Origin: Nocardia stercoris
GTDB taxonomy: Bacteria; Actinomycetota; Actinomycetes; Mycobacteriales; Mycobacteriaceae
DNA length: 64,000 bases
Assembly: GCF_003696265.1 (NCBI RefSeq)
Contig: NZ_RFFH01000003.1
Location: 62,001 to 126,000 of the forward strand
Reading direction: 5' to 3'
Position 1 is the first letter of the stretch. Each line of letters starts with the position of its first letter. A model generated the notes under the pieces. The model worked only from the letters and a program-made list of their open reading frames with translations, was not told where the DNA came from and ran no database searches. The translations under genes were made by a program, and so were the position numbers. Of this stretch, positions 8,882 to 18,579 are shown one piece after another.

Positions 8882-10726
8882 TCAGCCCAGGTCGACGACG
8901 CCGTCCGGTGCGGGCGAGGTGTAGAGCTCCTCGATCTCGGTGGCGTACTTGGCCGCGATCGGCACGCGCCGCAGCTTCAGCGTCGGGGTCAGTTCGTCCC
9001 CGCCCGGTTCCCAGGCCTGCGGCAGAATCCGGAAGCGCTTGATCTGCTCGGCCCGCGAGAGCCGCGCGTTCGCGGTGGCGACCGCCCCGCGGATCTCGGC
9101 GATCACCGCCGGGTGCGCGGCCACGGTGGCCGGGTCGGCGGTGGCCAGGCCGAGGGTCTGCGCGCGGGCCGCGGCGGTATCGGGTTCGAGGACGATCAAG
9201 GCGGTGACGTAGGCGCGGGCCTCACCGATCGCGACGATCGGCCCGACCAGTGAGGAGGCCGTCTTCACCGCGTTCTCGATATTGGTCGGTGAGATGTTCT
9301 TGCCGGCCTCGGTGATGATCAGTTCCTTCTTGCGGTCCACGATGGTGACGTAACCGTCGGCGTCGATGGTGGCGACATCGCCGGTGGCCAGCCAGCCGTC
9401 GTCGCTGAGCGCCTCGGCGGTCTTCTCCGGCATGCCGCGGTAGCCGCGGGTGACGACCGGGCCGCGAACCAGCAGTTCGCCGTCCTCGGCCAGTTTGACC
9501 TCGATACCTGGGCCGGCCGTGCCGACCGAACCCGGACGCGGCGCCTCCACCGGGGTGTAGGTGGCGACACCGGTGGTTTCGGACATGCCCCAGACCTCAC
9601 TGACCCCGAAGCCGAGGCCGAGCAGGAACTCCAGCGTCTCGGCGGGGATGGCGGCGGCGCCGGAGGCGGCGACCTGCAACCGGTCCAGGCCGAGCGCGGC
9701 ACGGACTTTCGACAGCACGAGCGCGTCGGCGAGCCGGTATTGCAGCGCGAGCAGCGGATTCGCGCCCCCGCGCAGCTCGGCGCGGGCGTGCGCGACCGCC
9801 GTCCGCAGCGACCACAGGCCGAGCGCCTTCTTGACCGGGCTCGGTTCGGTGGCCAGTTTCGCCTCGATGCCCGCCTTGAGCTTCTGCCACACCCGCGGCA
9901 CACCGAACATGGCGGTCGGGCGGGCATCGGGCAGGGCGGTGGCGATCTGGCGCGGGTCGGCGACGCAGGTGACGACCGCGCCGGTGAGCTGGTTGTTGCC
10001 GTGCGCGGACATGCGGTCGGCCACGTGCGCGGCGGGCAGGTAGGACACCAGCCGGTCGTCGATCGTGCAGGGCTGCGACGAGCTCTGCAGCAGGGCGAGC
10101 TGGGCGATGACGTTGGCGTGGGTGATCTCGACGCCCTTGGAGGGGCCGGTGGTGCCGGAGGTGTAGATGAGGGTGGCCAGGTCGTCGGGTTGCACGGCCT
10201 GCCAGGCCGCATCGAAGTCGAAATCGGCAGGGGCTGCGGCGACCACGTCGTCGAGGCTCAGCTGCCGGGGCGCGGTGTCGTCGGCGTCGGCGGCGGGTCC
10301 GTCGACGACGACGATGTAGGCCAGGTCGGCGCCCGCCGCGGTGACGACCGGCAGGAACGCCCGTTCGGTGACGACGACCCGGTTGCCGGCGTTGCCGAAC
10401 AGGTGGGTGACCTGCTCGGCCGAGCTGGTGTTGTACACCGAGAAGGGGACCGCGCCCACGTGCAGGGCCGCGGTGTCGACGATGTTGAACTCGGGCCGGT
10501 TGGTGAGCATGATGCCGACGGTGTCACCGTGGCGGACGCCGAGCCCGGCCAGGCCGGCGGCCAGTTCCCGCACGCGGCGGTCGTACTCGGCCCAGGTGAT
10601 CTCGGTGCCGCCGCCGGAGGTACGCAGCGCCACCTGGTCGGGCCGCAAGGTCACCGTCTGCTGGAAGCCTTCTGGCACAGTGTGCACCGTCTCGCCGGTT
10701 TGGTGGGTGTATCCGATATCGGTCAT
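8882..10726 (-). CDS. AMP-dependent long-chain acyl-CoA synthetase (FadD15-like)
   Basis: 614 residues. It activates a fatty acid with ATP and CoA. The P-loop TLIYTSGTTGPSKGVEITH lies near residue 180, with VWGMSETTGVATYTP, the hinge GDVATIDADGYVTIVDRKKE and the lysine region GKNISPTNIEN after it. The overall layout resembles mycobacterial FadD15. The start is ATG at 10726 after GGGGAT; the open frame runs 54 bases further but shows no domain there. The substrate chain length cannot be read from sequence. It is separated by 345 bp from pyrD upstream and is probably its own transcript. Confidence 0.93.
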   Translation of the reverse strand: MTDIGYTHQTGETVHTVPEGFQQTVTLRPDQVALRTSGGGTEITWAEYDRRVRELAAGLAGLGVRHGDTVGIMLTNRPEFNIVDTAALHVGAVPFSVYNTSSAEQVTHLFGNAGNRVVVTERAFLPVVTAAGADLAYIVVVDGPAADADDTAPRQLSLDDVVAAAPADFDFDAAWQAVQPDDLATLIYTSGTTGPSKGVEITHANVIAQLALLQSSSQPCTIDDRLVSYLPAAHVADRMSAHGNNQLTGAVVTCVADPRQIATALPDARPTAMFGVPRVWQKLKAGIEAKLATEPSPVKKALGLWSLRTAVAHARAELRGGANPLLALQYRLADALVLSKVRAALGLDRLQVAASGAAAIPAETLEFLLGLGFGVSEVWGMSETTGVATYTPVEAPRPGSVGTAGPGIEVKLAEDGELLVRGPVVTRGYRGMPEKTAEALSDDGWLATGDVATIDADGYVTIVDRKKELIITEAGKNISPTNIENAVKTASSLVGPIVAIGEARAYVTALIVLEPDTAAARAQTLGLATADPATVAAHPAVIAEIRGAVATANARLSRAEQIKRFRILPQAWEPGGDELTPTLKLRRVPIAAKYATEIEELYTSPAPDGVVDLG

Positions 10727-11071
10727 GTCGTATCCCCGTCGCGCCGCGCGCCCGGGGCACCTCCACCGGGCGGTGGCCACGCCGCACTTCAGGTGTGGCG
10801 TGGCTCACTCATCCTAGCGTTGACCGGGCATTTGAGACGGTTTCTACCGATTCGTTGCAGAGCGGTCCCGATCCCGACGGTGCGGGGTTGCATCGAGTGC
10901 GGCGCCGCGTCCCGTGCCGGACACGAGGACCCGACTGCCCCGAACCGGACGGCGCGGCGCAGCTGGGGTGCCCCGCAACCGGCCATCCCCGTTCGGTCCC
11001 TTCGACCGCGGACTGCGCGCTCGTGTGCGCCGGCGAGCGGCGATCACCGGCCCGAACCGGGCCGGCGCGAG
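10727..11071. other. Non-coding gap upstream of the FadD gene
   Basis: 345 bp between the pyrD stop and the FadD start, both genes on the minus strand. All frames look like shadows with no family signature. It presumably holds the fadD promoter and the pyrD terminator, but I see no convincing hairpin or box. Confidence 0.5.
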
Positions 11072-12157
11072 TTACGAACGGGCGCTGCGGTGGGCGGCAC
11101 CGACGGCGTCGCCGAGACTGCGGAAGCCGTGCTCACGCAGCCGGGCGGCGATACCGCGGTGGATGCGGCGGGCCCAGAACGGGCCGCCGTAGATGAATCC
11201 GGTGTAGCCCTGCAACAGGCTCGCGCCGGCCAGAATCCGTTCGAAGGCCTGATCGGCGTTCTCGATTCCGCCGACCGAGATCAGCACCAGGGTGTCGCCG
11301 ACGCGGGCGTAGAGCCGGCGCAGCACCTCGAGCGAGCGGTCGGCGACCGGCGGACCGGACAGCCCACCGGCGCCGGCGTCGGCCACGATCCGCGGGTCGG
11401 TGGCCAGCCCGTCCCGGCGAATGGTGGTGTTGGTGGCCACGATTCCGGCCAGGCCCAGGTCCACGGCCAGGTCGGCGACCGCATCGATGTCGTCGTCGGA
11501 CAGGTCCGGGGCGATCTTGACCAGGACCGGTACCTCGACCGCGTCGAGCACGGCGGCCAGCAGCGGCCGCAGCGACTCCACGGCCTGCAGGTCGCGCAGC
11601 CCGGGGGTGTTGGGGGAGCTGACGTTGACGACCACGAAGTCGGCGAGCGGGCCCAGCGCGCGGGCGCTGACCGCGTAGTCGGCGGCCGCGTGCTCCGGTT
11701 CGACGATCTTGGTCTTGCCGATATTCGCGCCGATCGGGACCCCGCCGGGCCGGCGGGCGGCCAGGCGGGCGGCGGCCGCGGCGGCACCGTGGTTGTTGAA
11801 GCCCATCCGGTTGATCAGGGCGCGGTCGGCGGGCAGGCGGAACAGCCGGGGCGCGGGGTTGCCGGGCTGGGCTTGCGCGGTGACCGTGCCCACCTCGGCG
11901 TAGCCGAAGCCGAGCGGGCCCCACGCGTCGGCGCCGGTGGCGTCCTTGTCGAAGCCGGCGGCCAGGCCCAGGGGAGCGGTGAACTCGACGCCGAAGGCGG
12001 TGGTGGCCAGGATCGGGTCGGGGTTCGCGAGTAGCCGGCGCAGCAGGGCGCGGGTCGGTGGGAACGCGGTGGCCAGCCGCATGGCGGCGAAGGCGAGGTG
12101 GTGGACGCGCTCCGGGGGCAACAGGAACATCAGGCGCAACAGCAAGGCGTAGAACAT
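11072..12157 (-). CDS. pyrD: Dihydroorotate dehydrogenase, class 2 (quinone-dependent)
   Basis: 361 residues. It oxidises dihydroorotate to orotate with FMN and membrane quinone in pyrimidine synthesis. The N-terminal extension [19 protein letters not shown] is the membrane-associating segment of class 2 enzymes. Catalytic and FMN motifs are [41 protein letters not shown] (Ser base), [16 protein letters not shown] and [15 protein letters not shown]. The ATG at 12157 lies 5 bases after the DUF5703 stop, so the two are one operon. Confidence 0.97.
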   Translation of the reverse strand: MFYALLLRLMFLLPPERVHHLAFAAMRLATAFPPTRALLRRLLANPDPILATTAFGVEFTAPLGLAAGFDKDATGADAWGPLGFGYAEVGTVTAQAQPGNPAPRLFRLPADRALINRMGFNNHGAAAAAARLAARRPGGVPIGANIGKTKIVEPEHAAADYAVSARALGPLADFVVVNVSSPNTPGLRDLQAVESLRPLLAAVLDAVEVPVLVKIAPDLSDDDIDAVADLAVDLGLAGIVATNTTIRRDGLATDPRIVADAGAGGLSGPPVADRSLEVLRRLYARVGDTLVLISVGGIENADQAFERILAGASLLQGYTGFIYGGPFWARRIHRGIAARLREHGFRSLGDAVGAAHRSARS

Positions 12158-12162
12158 GGGTG

Positions 12163-12432
12163 TCAGATCCCCGCTTCCGAGGTGGCCTGGTCGCTGACGG
12201 CCTTGCGGCGCAGCAGGACGCGGCGGCTGCCGTCGGTGTAGGCGCGGACGCGGGACAGTTCCCAGCCGCCGAACTCGGCCTGGATGGCCAGCCGCATGGA
12301 GGCCGTCACGCGGTTGAGTTCGCGCGGCAGGTGCAGCGGGACGTACTCGTAGCCGTCCTCCTGGCGCAGTTCTTCCCAGCTCGCCGGGAGTGACCATCTG
12401 CGCGTGGAACGATGCGCCGAGGCGTGAGTCAT
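12163..12432 (-). CDS. DUF5703 family small protein
   Basis: 89 residues, with [21 protein letters not shown], a mid helix and [21 protein letters not shown]. This matches the actinobacterial DUF5703 family (M. tuberculosis Rv2137c type), of unknown function. The ATG at 12432 follows GAGAGGGCAGC. It is the first gene of an operon with pyrD, 5 bp downstream. In M. tuberculosis it sits near the same phosphatase/DUF3090/SCO1664/mshC genes that here lie 40 kb away. Confidence 0.85.
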   Translation of the reverse strand: MTHASAHRSTRRWSLPASWEELRQEDGYEYVPLHLPRELNRVTASMRLAIQAEFGGWELSRVRAYTDGSRRVLLRRKAVSDQATSEAGI

Positions 12433-12678
12433 GCTGCCCTCTCTTCCTCCGCTGGCGCGGGTGTCCGCGGCAGGGTCCGCGCCGGTGACCGGGTCACCGA
12501 GCGTTCGTGCATTTCAGTCCATCTGACCATGATTGCCCCACCGCCCGGCGCGGCGGGGTGCTTCGCGCCTCCGGTTTCCGGCCACAATTCGATGACGCGA
12601 CATCCGATCACAAGTACCGGCGTTCGATACTAGGGGTTACGGTCGAGCAGGAAACGTAACGCAAGTCAGGGAGAAGCC

Positions 12679-13011
12679 TTGAAACCAGACCCGATGTTTG
12701 GGTTTGTCCTAGAAGACATAACCATCGGACGGTTCGCGCACGGGTTCGGCACCGCACACGACGGACGCCCGTTCGCATTCCGGACCGTCGGCTCGACCCT
12801 GACCGTCGAGATCTACCGCGCCGACCTCGACACCCCCGTCCCCGCGGCGACCGACATCGTCGCCGTCGCCACCGCACCCGTCACCGACATCGACCTCGAC
12901 GACGAACGCAGCGTGACCGCGCTGGTCCGCGACCTGATACCCACCGCCACCCCGGTCGTGTCCGGCAACAACACCGTGCGCACCCTCCTCGAGCGGCTCA
13001 GCGGACTCTGA
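12679..13011 (+). CDS. Small hypothetical protein, possibly beta-rich
   Basis: 110 residues, with no family recognised. It begins MKPDPMFGFVLEDITIGRF from a TTG at 12679 after AGGGAGAAG. It has alternating hydrophobic strands (FRTVGSTLTVEIYRA, DIVAVATAPVTDIDL) and a C-terminal helix (NNTVRTLLERLSGL). There are no cysteines, signal peptide or membrane helix. Codon use matches the genome, which favours a real gene. It may be the first gene before the lipoprotein-MMPL pair, 86 bp ahead of it. The 246-bp gap upstream, divergent from DUF5703, has a plausible -10 (TACTAG near 12630). Confidence 0.7.
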   Translation: MKPDPMFGFVLEDITIGRFAHGFGTAHDGRPFAFRTVGSTLTVEIYRADLDTPVPAATDIVAVATAPVTDIDLDDERSVTALVRDLIPTATPVVSGNNTVRTLLERLSGL

Positions 13012-13097
13012 CCACAGGTGATCACCACCCCGCTCCGGCCCGTGCAAGACTGGGCGCAAAGACCGTGAGGTCGGTAACACAGAACGGGGAACAGTCG

Positions 13098-13655
13098 GTG
13101 AGGTCACACAGGACACGCCACAGCAGGACAGTGCGTGCCACAGGTACGGGGATCGCCGTGCTCGCGGCCGGCCTGGTCGCGACCGCCTGCAGCAGCGGAA
13201 CCGACGAGTCGGCCGTCGACGCCGCCCGCTCCTCCGCCTACGCCTCGCTCACCCAGTCCTCGCTGTCCTCGGCCTCCTCGGCGGCGAACCGGCCCCCGAT
13301 CCCCAGCGCCGCCGACCTGGACGCCCAGATCAAGCGCGCGCTGGACCCGAACCTGCCCGACAGCGACCGCACCGCCCTCATCCAGGACGGCCAGGCCTTC
13401 TCCGACGCCATCCCCGACCTGTACAAGGCGCTGCACGACAACCCGAACGCCGTCTACGGAGTCACCGATCCGGTATTCGACAACCACGACGGAACCCTCA
13501 CCGCCACCATGAAACTGGACAAGTCCGGGACGGGGGAGAACGTGCGCACCTCGATCGTCCACTTCATCGACATCGACGGCATGTGGAAGATCTCCCGCAA
13601 CGACCTGTGCGGGATCCTGCGCTCGGCCGACTACAAGACCACCGCCTGCGGCTGA
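13098..13655 (+). CDS. Mtb12-like secreted lipoprotein/antigen
   Basis: About 185 residues from the GTG at 13098 after GGGGA. A GTG at 13065 is in frame but lacks a ribosome binding site. A basic N-terminus leads to a hydrophobic segment (GIAVLAAGLVATAC), where the Cys could be lipidated, although the -3 residue is Ala rather than Leu. A Ser/Ala linker follows. The C-terminal ~110 residues resemble the low-molecular-weight antigen Mtb12 fold (LDAQIKRALDPNLPDSDRTALIQDG, MWKISRNDLCGIL). The function of the family is unknown. The MMPL gene starts 6 bp after its stop, so an exported partner for that transporter is possible. Confidence 0.8.
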   Translation: MRSHRTRHSRTVRATGTGIAVLAAGLVATACSSGTDESAVDAARSSAYASLTQSSLSSASSAANRPPIPSAADLDAQIKRALDPNLPDSDRTALIQDGQAFSDAIPDLYKALHDNPNAVYGVTDPVFDNHDGTLTATMKLDKSGTGENVRTSIVHFIDIDGMWKISRNDLCGILRSADYKTTACG

Positions 13656-13661
13656 CCGGCA

Positions 13662-15764
13662 ATGATCGATTCCGCACTGCTGCGGTGGGGCCGTTTCGTC
13701 CACCGCCACCGCTACCTGGTGTTCGTGATCTGCCTGCTCACCGTCGCGGTCGCCGGGTTCTACGGCCGCGACATGGCCTCGCACCTGCGCCAGGACGGCT
13801 GGTTCGACGACCACAGCGAATCGGTGATCGGCTCGCGCATCGCCGACGACACCTTCGGCCGCGACCGTGACGGCGACATCATCGTCCTCTACACCGCGCC
13901 GCCCGGGAAGACCGTCGACGACCCCGGGATCCGGCCCGCGATCACCGCGACGCTGGCGGCCCTGCAGCGCGACAACCCGACCCGCATCCAGAAGATCGAC
14001 AGCTACTTCGACACCGCCCTGCTGGGCGCGTTCGCCGACGACTCGCACACCCACGCGTTCGCCAGCGTCGGCCTGCGCGGGCAGGGCACCGACGCGGTGA
14101 ACAACTATCTGGCGCTGGAGAATTCGTTCGGCGCCGGGAAACCCGGCGGCGGCCCGGGCGGCACCACCGTGGAACTGGCCGGGCTGCAACCGATCGCCGA
14201 AGGCATCAATATCGGTATGCAGCACGACATCCACCGCGCCGAGCTGATCGCGCTGCCGCTGGTGGCGATCCTGCTGTACTTCGTGTTCGGCGGCGTGGTG
14301 GCCGCGCTGCTGCCGGTGCTGATCGGCGGCATGACCATCCTGGGCAGCCAGGGCATCATGGAACAGATCACCCACCACATCCAGGTGAACGTGTTCGCTT
14401 CCGCCGTGGTCACATTGGTGAGTCTCGGGCTGGCCATCGACTACGGGCTGTTCGCGGTGACCCGGTTCCGGGAGGAACTCGGTGACGGCCGCAGCGTCGA
14501 GGAGGCGACCGCCCGCACCGTCGCCACCGCCGGACGCACCGTGCTGTTCTCGGCGGCCATCATCAGTGTCAGTGTGGGCGCGTTGTTCATCTACCCGATC
14601 GGGGTGCTGCGGTCGGTTCCCTACGGCGGCATCAGTTCCGTCGCGCTGGCCGCGCTGCTGTCGGTGACCGCGCTCCCGGCCGCGTTGAGCATCGTGGGCA
14701 CCCGGATCGACCTGTGGGGCTGGCATCGGGTGTCGAAGGTCCGCACCGCCGAACAGATCGACGCCGGATTCTTCTCCCGGCTGGCCGTGTTCGCGATGCG
14801 CCGCCCGGTCACGGTGATCGTGCCGATCCTGGTCGGAATCGCCGTCCTGGTGATCCCGTTCCGGGCCATCGAGTTCGGCGGGCTCAGCGAACGCTATCTG
14901 GCGGTCGACAATCCGGCGCGGGTGGCGCAGGAGCACTTCGACCGGCTGTTCCCGCAATTCCGCACCGACCCGCTGAAACTCGTCGTCGTCGGCGCCGATC
15001 CGCAGCAACTCTCCGACATCCGCTACGCCGCCAACCAGGCGCCGGGGCTGACCGGGCCGTTCGAGGCGGCCGAACCGACCACCAACGGCATCAACGTGCT
15101 CTCCAGCGGCCTGGTCGACAAACGCACCGCCGACACCACGATCAGCGCGCTGCGCCGCGTCCCGCACCCACCCGGGGTGCGGGTGCTGGTAGCGGGCGTG
15201 CCGGCCCTGGAACGCGACAGCATCAACGGGCTGGTCGCCGGACTGCCCCAGCTGGCGCTGATCCTGGTGGTCGCGGCGGTCGCGTTGATGTACATCGCGT
15301 TCCGGTCACTGGTACTGGCGGTGAAGGCGGTCGCCATGAGCGCGCTCAGCCTCGCCGCCACCCTGGGCGTGCTGACCTGGATCTTCGTGCAGGGCCACGG
15401 CTCGACGCTGTTCCATTTCACGCCGGGGCCGCTGATGTTCGCGGTGCTGGTGCTGATCGTGACGGTGCTGTTCGGGCTGTCCACCGACTACGAGGTGTTC
15501 CTGCAGTCCCGCATCACCGAGGCGCGGGCCGCGGGCGCCTCACCGCAGGAGGCGATCCGGTTCGGGATCGCCCACACCGGCGGCGTGATTACGTCGGCGG
15601 CGGCCATCCTGATCGTGGTCACCGGCGCGTTCGGGTTCTCCGACCTGGTGCTGATGAAGTACATCGCCTACGGGATGATCGCGGCATTGTTGTTGGACGC
15701 CACCGTGATCCGCATGCTGCTGACGCCCGCGGTGTTGAAACTGGTGTGGCGCCCGCGGAAGTGA
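13662..15764 (+). CDS. MMPL/RND family transporter
   Basis: 700 residues in two homologous halves: a first membrane helix (residues ~18-35), an exoplasmic loop to ~190, five helices, then the same again. Asp-Tyr pairs of the proton relay are visible in LAIDYGLFAVTRFREE (D260/Y261) and GLSTDYEVFLQSRI (D609/Y610), as in MmpL3. MMPL proteins export lipids, siderophores or lipopeptides with proton motive force. There is no long C-terminal domain. It starts 6 bp after the lipoprotein stop with little ribosome binding site, so translation is probably coupled. Confidence 0.95.
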   Translation: MIDSALLRWGRFVHRHRYLVFVICLLTVAVAGFYGRDMASHLRQDGWFDDHSESVIGSRIADDTFGRDRDGDIIVLYTAPPGKTVDDPGIRPAITATLAALQRDNPTRIQKIDSYFDTALLGAFADDSHTHAFASVGLRGQGTDAVNNYLALENSFGAGKPGGGPGGTTVELAGLQPIAEGINIGMQHDIHRAELIALPLVAILLYFVFGGVVAALLPVLIGGMTILGSQGIMEQITHHIQVNVFASAVVTLVSLGLAIDYGLFAVTRFREELGDGRSVEEATARTVATAGRTVLFSAAIISVSVGALFIYPIGVLRSVPYGGISSVALAALLSVTALPAALSIVGTRIDLWGWHRVSKVRTAEQIDAGFFSRLAVFAMRRPVTVIVPILVGIAVLVIPFRAIEFGGLSERYLAVDNPARVAQEHFDRLFPQFRTDPLKLVVVGADPQQLSDIRYAANQAPGLTGPFEAAEPTTNGINVLSSGLVDKRTADTTISALRRVPHPPGVRVLVAGVPALERDSINGLVAGLPQLALILVVAAVALMYIAFRSLVLAVKAVAMSALSLAATLGVLTWIFVQGHGSTLFHFTPGPLMFAVLVLIVTVLFGLSTDYEVFLQSRITEARAAGASPQEAIRFGIAHTGGVITSAAAILIVVTGAFGFSDLVLMKYIAYGMIAALLLDATVIRMLLTPAVLKLVWRPRK

Positions 15765-15778
15765 GCGCTGCCGCCCGT

Positions 15779-16735
15779 TCAGATCCGGCTGACGTCGTCC
15801 AGGGCGGCGGCGATGGCCCGGGGGAGTTCCAGGGTCTCGGCGGCCATGATCCCGGTCAGCTGCGCGATGTCGCGTGCCCCGACGATGGTCGTCGCCACCC
15901 CCGGCTGGTCACGAATCCAGGCCAGCGCCACCGCGAGTGGTGAGGTGCCCAATCCGTCGGCGGCGGTGACGACGGCGTCGACCACCCGGACCGCGCGGTC
16001 GTCGAGGCTGTCGATGATCTCCGCGGCGGTGTCCTCGTCGGCGCCGCGCGAGTCGGCGGGCACGCCGTCGCTGTACTTGCCGGTGAGGATGCCGCCGGCC
16101 AGCGGGGCGGTCGCGAACAGGCCGATGCCGTGGTGCAGGGCCGCGGGAACGAAGTCGGCTTCCCCGGCGCGCGCCAGCAGCGAGTAGGGCGCCTGCGCGG
16201 CGGTCAGGGGCGCGGCACCGGCGAGGGTGGCCAGCTGCCAGGCCTCGAAGCCGCGGGCACCGGCGTAGCGGACCCGGCCGGAGGCGACCGCGTGCTCGAC
16301 GGTCGCGGCCACCTCGGCGAGCGGCGTGTGCGGATCCCAGGCCGCCACGCTCCACACGTCGAGATAGTCGGTGCCCAGATCGGCCAGGGTGTCGTCGAGT
16401 TGGCGCATGAGTGTGCGGCGGGAGGCGTCCGGCCGCCACCGCAGTGCGCCCGCACCGGCCGGGTCGACGACCCCGGGAACCGGTGCCAGGCCGGCGCAGC
16501 CGCTGATCACCAGCTCGTCGCGGGGGACGAGGTCGCCGAGGAGGCTGCCGAGCAGTTGTTGCGCGGCGCCCGCGTTGTACATCGGCGAGGTGTCGATGAA
16601 GGTGCCGCCGGCCTCGGTGAACGCCACCAGCTGGGCCGCGGCGGACTCGGGATCGGTTCGGTCGCCCCAGGTATGGGTCGCCAACCCGATCCGGGAGACG
16701 CGAAGTCCGCTGTGCCCCACCGCCCGCTGTTCCAT
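15779..16735 (-). CDS. Aldo/keto reductase family protein
   Basis: 318 residues with the TIM-barrel AKR pattern: FIDTSPMYNAGAAQQLLG (catalytic Asp-Tyr), a substrate loop, and ATTIVGARDIAQLTGIM for NADPH binding near the end. The catalytic Lys normally found after the Tyr is not obvious (VISGCAGL instead), so activity is uncertain. ATG at 16735 is preferred over the GTG one codon upstream. It converges on the MMPL gene with 14 bp between the stops. The substrate is unknown. Confidence 0.88.
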   Translation of the reverse strand: MEQRAVGHSGLRVSRIGLATHTWGDRTDPESAAAQLVAFTEAGGTFIDTSPMYNAGAAQQLLGSLLGDLVPRDELVISGCAGLAPVPGVVDPAGAGALRWRPDASRRTLMRQLDDTLADLGTDYLDVWSVAAWDPHTPLAEVAATVEHAVASGRVRYAGARGFEAWQLATLAGAAPLTAAQAPYSLLARAGEADFVPAALHHGIGLFATAPLAGGILTGKYSDGVPADSRGADEDTAAEIIDSLDDRAVRVVDAVVTAADGLGTSPLAVALAWIRDQPGVATTIVGARDIAQLTGIMAAETLELPRAIAAALDDVSRI

Positions 16736-16881
16736 CACCGTGCCTGCCGTTCCGTCACGGCTACAGAGCCTAGGGCCTGTGGTCGGGTGTGTGGTGGACG
16801 CCCGCGGCGATTGCGATCGTGGCGCGTCTCACTCTCGTGGAGTGAATTGCGCTCGGGCACAGCGGGTTGTTCGACCCGTGG

Positions 16882-17706
16882 TCAGGGGACGGCGAGTTCG
16901 GCGACCGGTAGCAGGTCCGGGCGTTTGGCGGTGCGGCCGCGGCCGGAGGAGGTACCGCGCAGGCGGCGGCCGATCCACGGCATCATGTGCAGCGCGAGCC
17001 AGCGTGCCTCGTCGAACGCCCGCTGGGGCAGTGACGGCGCGGGCGCGGGCGGGAACGGGGTGCGCCAGTCCTCGCCGGCGCCCGGCAGGCCGAGGGTGGC
17101 AGCCACCGCCCGGGCGACCAGGTCGTGGCCGAGGGGATTGAGGTGCAGGCGATCCTGCGACCAGACCCGAGGGTCGACGGCCGCGGGCTCGGCCTCGAAG
17201 TCGACCAGGGTGGTCGGGTACCGGCTCGCGAGCTCACGCAGGTGATCGTTGGTGTCGCGCACCCGGGCGGAGATCGGCCGCACGATCGGCGCGACGTCCC
17301 CGATATCGGGGTAGGTGAACATGATGATCCGGGCGCCGGCGGCGGCGAGTTCGGCGACCATCGCCTCGATGTCGGCGAGCAGGGCGGTGCGGTCGAACAC
17401 CGGCCGGATCAGGTCGTTCATGCCCGCGATGACGGCGGCCAGGTCGGGCCGCAATTCCAGTGCGGGAGCGAGCTGTTCGGCGCGGATCTGCGCGGTCTTG
17501 CGGCCGCGGACCGCGAGATTGGCGTAGCGGACCTGCGGATCGGCCGCGGCGAGCCGACCGGCGAAGCGGTCGGCCCAGCCGAGTAGGCCACCGCGGCCGT
17601 CCGGGTCGCCGACGCCCTCGGTCTGACTGTCGCCGAGCGCGACGAAGCGGGTGAACGGGCGTGTCGTGCCGGCGATGCCGTGCTCGAGTACAGGGTGGTC
17701 CGGCAT
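16882..17706 (-). CDS. SGNH/GDSL hydrolase
   Basis: 274 residues. Block I is FVALGDSQTEGVGD (catalytic Ser), block II has NLAVRGRKT, block III has IAGMNDLIRP, and the catalytic Asp-His pair is in SQDRLHLNPLGHDLVA. There is no signal peptide, so it is probably a cytoplasmic esterase or lipase-like enzyme. A basic C-terminal tail (about residues 225-274) follows the catalytic domain. The ATG at 17706 is preceded by AGGAGAA at slightly long spacing. Confidence 0.92.
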   Translation of the reverse strand: MPDHPVLEHGIAGTTRPFTRFVALGDSQTEGVGDPDGRGGLLGWADRFAGRLAAADPQVRYANLAVRGRKTAQIRAEQLAPALELRPDLAAVIAGMNDLIRPVFDRTALLADIEAMVAELAAAGARIIMFTYPDIGDVAPIVRPISARVRDTNDHLRELASRYPTTLVDFEAEPAAVDPRVWSQDRLHLNPLGHDLVARAVAATLGLPGAGEDWRTPFPPAPAPSLPQRAFDEARWLALHMMPWIGRRLRGTSSGRGRTAKRPDLLPVAELAVP

Positions 17707-17817
17707 CGGTGCGCTGTTCTCCTGCGAGGTCGGTTACGGCTGGCGACATCGTAGGAGCGCCGGGCGATCCGGCACGGTGCGCGGGAGTGAACGCGGGCGG
17801 TGGAGCGGGTGAAGAAT

Positions 17818-18327
17818 TCAGGCGGCGCGGCCGGTGGTCAGCGCGGGTTCGAGTTCGTCGGGAAAGACGAAGCGGCGCAACGCCCAGAACCGGAAGCCCA
17901 TGGCCAGCAGGACGCCGACGATCTGGCCGCTGAGGAAGTTCGACACGGCCTGGGTGGGGGCGCTGACGTGGGGGACCCGCAGGCCGAAGACATAGAGGGC
18001 GACGGCCTGGGGGAGGAGGGTGACCACGATGGCGAGCGCGCTGACTGTGAAGAACAGCGCGGCCTCGTGGTGGCGCTGCCGGCCGCCGCGCGTATTGAAC
18101 GACCATTCGCGGTTGAGGATGTAGGACACGATGGTGGCGAGCAGCACGCCGAGGAAGCGCGCGGTGAGCGGCTTGTCCTGTAGGACGGTCAGTTTCAGCG
18201 AATAGACGGTCCCGGTGTCGACGAACCAGGTGACGGCGCCGACGATCGCGAACTTGAGCAGCTCGCTGTGCTGCTGGAGTGCGGCTCGGTACTGCTGGGG
18301 GAGCCGATCGAGGACAGGTTGAACCAT
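17818..18327 (-). CDS. GtrA family membrane protein
   Basis: 169 residues with four hydrophobic helices. The family stretch LKFAIVGAVTWFVDTGTVYSL opens the domain (one residue per position, helix 1), followed by SYILNREWSFN at helix 2 and a final GFRFWALRRFVFP. GtrA proteins are small helpers of polyprenyl-linked sugar translocation in cell-wall glycan synthesis. The ATG at 18327 is preferred; a GTG two codons upstream is possible. No glycosyltransferase neighbour is present. Confidence 0.88.
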   Translation of the reverse strand: MVQPVLDRLPQQYRAALQQHSELLKFAIVGAVTWFVDTGTVYSLKLTVLQDKPLTARFLGVLLATIVSYILNREWSFNTRGGRQRHHEAALFFTVSALAIVVTLLPQAVALYVFGLRVPHVSAPTQAVSNFLSGQIVGVLLAMGFRFWALRRFVFPDELEPALTTGRAA

Positions 18328-18435
18328 CGACACGAACCCACCATAGCCCTGGTGGGGGCCGGGCGCTGATCGGAGTGGGCCTGCGCCAAGGCAATTCGGA
18401 CAGCGTGGACATGGGTTTCGATGATGTGGAAATGG

Positions 18436-18449
18436 AGATATGCGCATCT
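18436..18449. promoter_or_regulatory. AGATATGCGCATCT box, copy 1
   Basis: An exact 14-base copy of a sequence that recurs at 18987-19000, on the other side of the VOC gene. It includes the palindrome ATGCGCAT. It lies in the 250-bp gap between the divergent GtrA and VOC genes. The binding protein is unknown. Confidence 0.5.
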
Positions 18450-18579
18450 TGGCATGTGATGCCAACCTTGCCGCCGTGTCGTCCGGCGTGGGGGATGCGG
18501 ACGCGCGCAAGCGCGCAGGAGAGGGGAGGGGGTCCCGAGTCGGCCGCTCGTGGCCGCGGGATCGGTTAGCGTCGCCGAC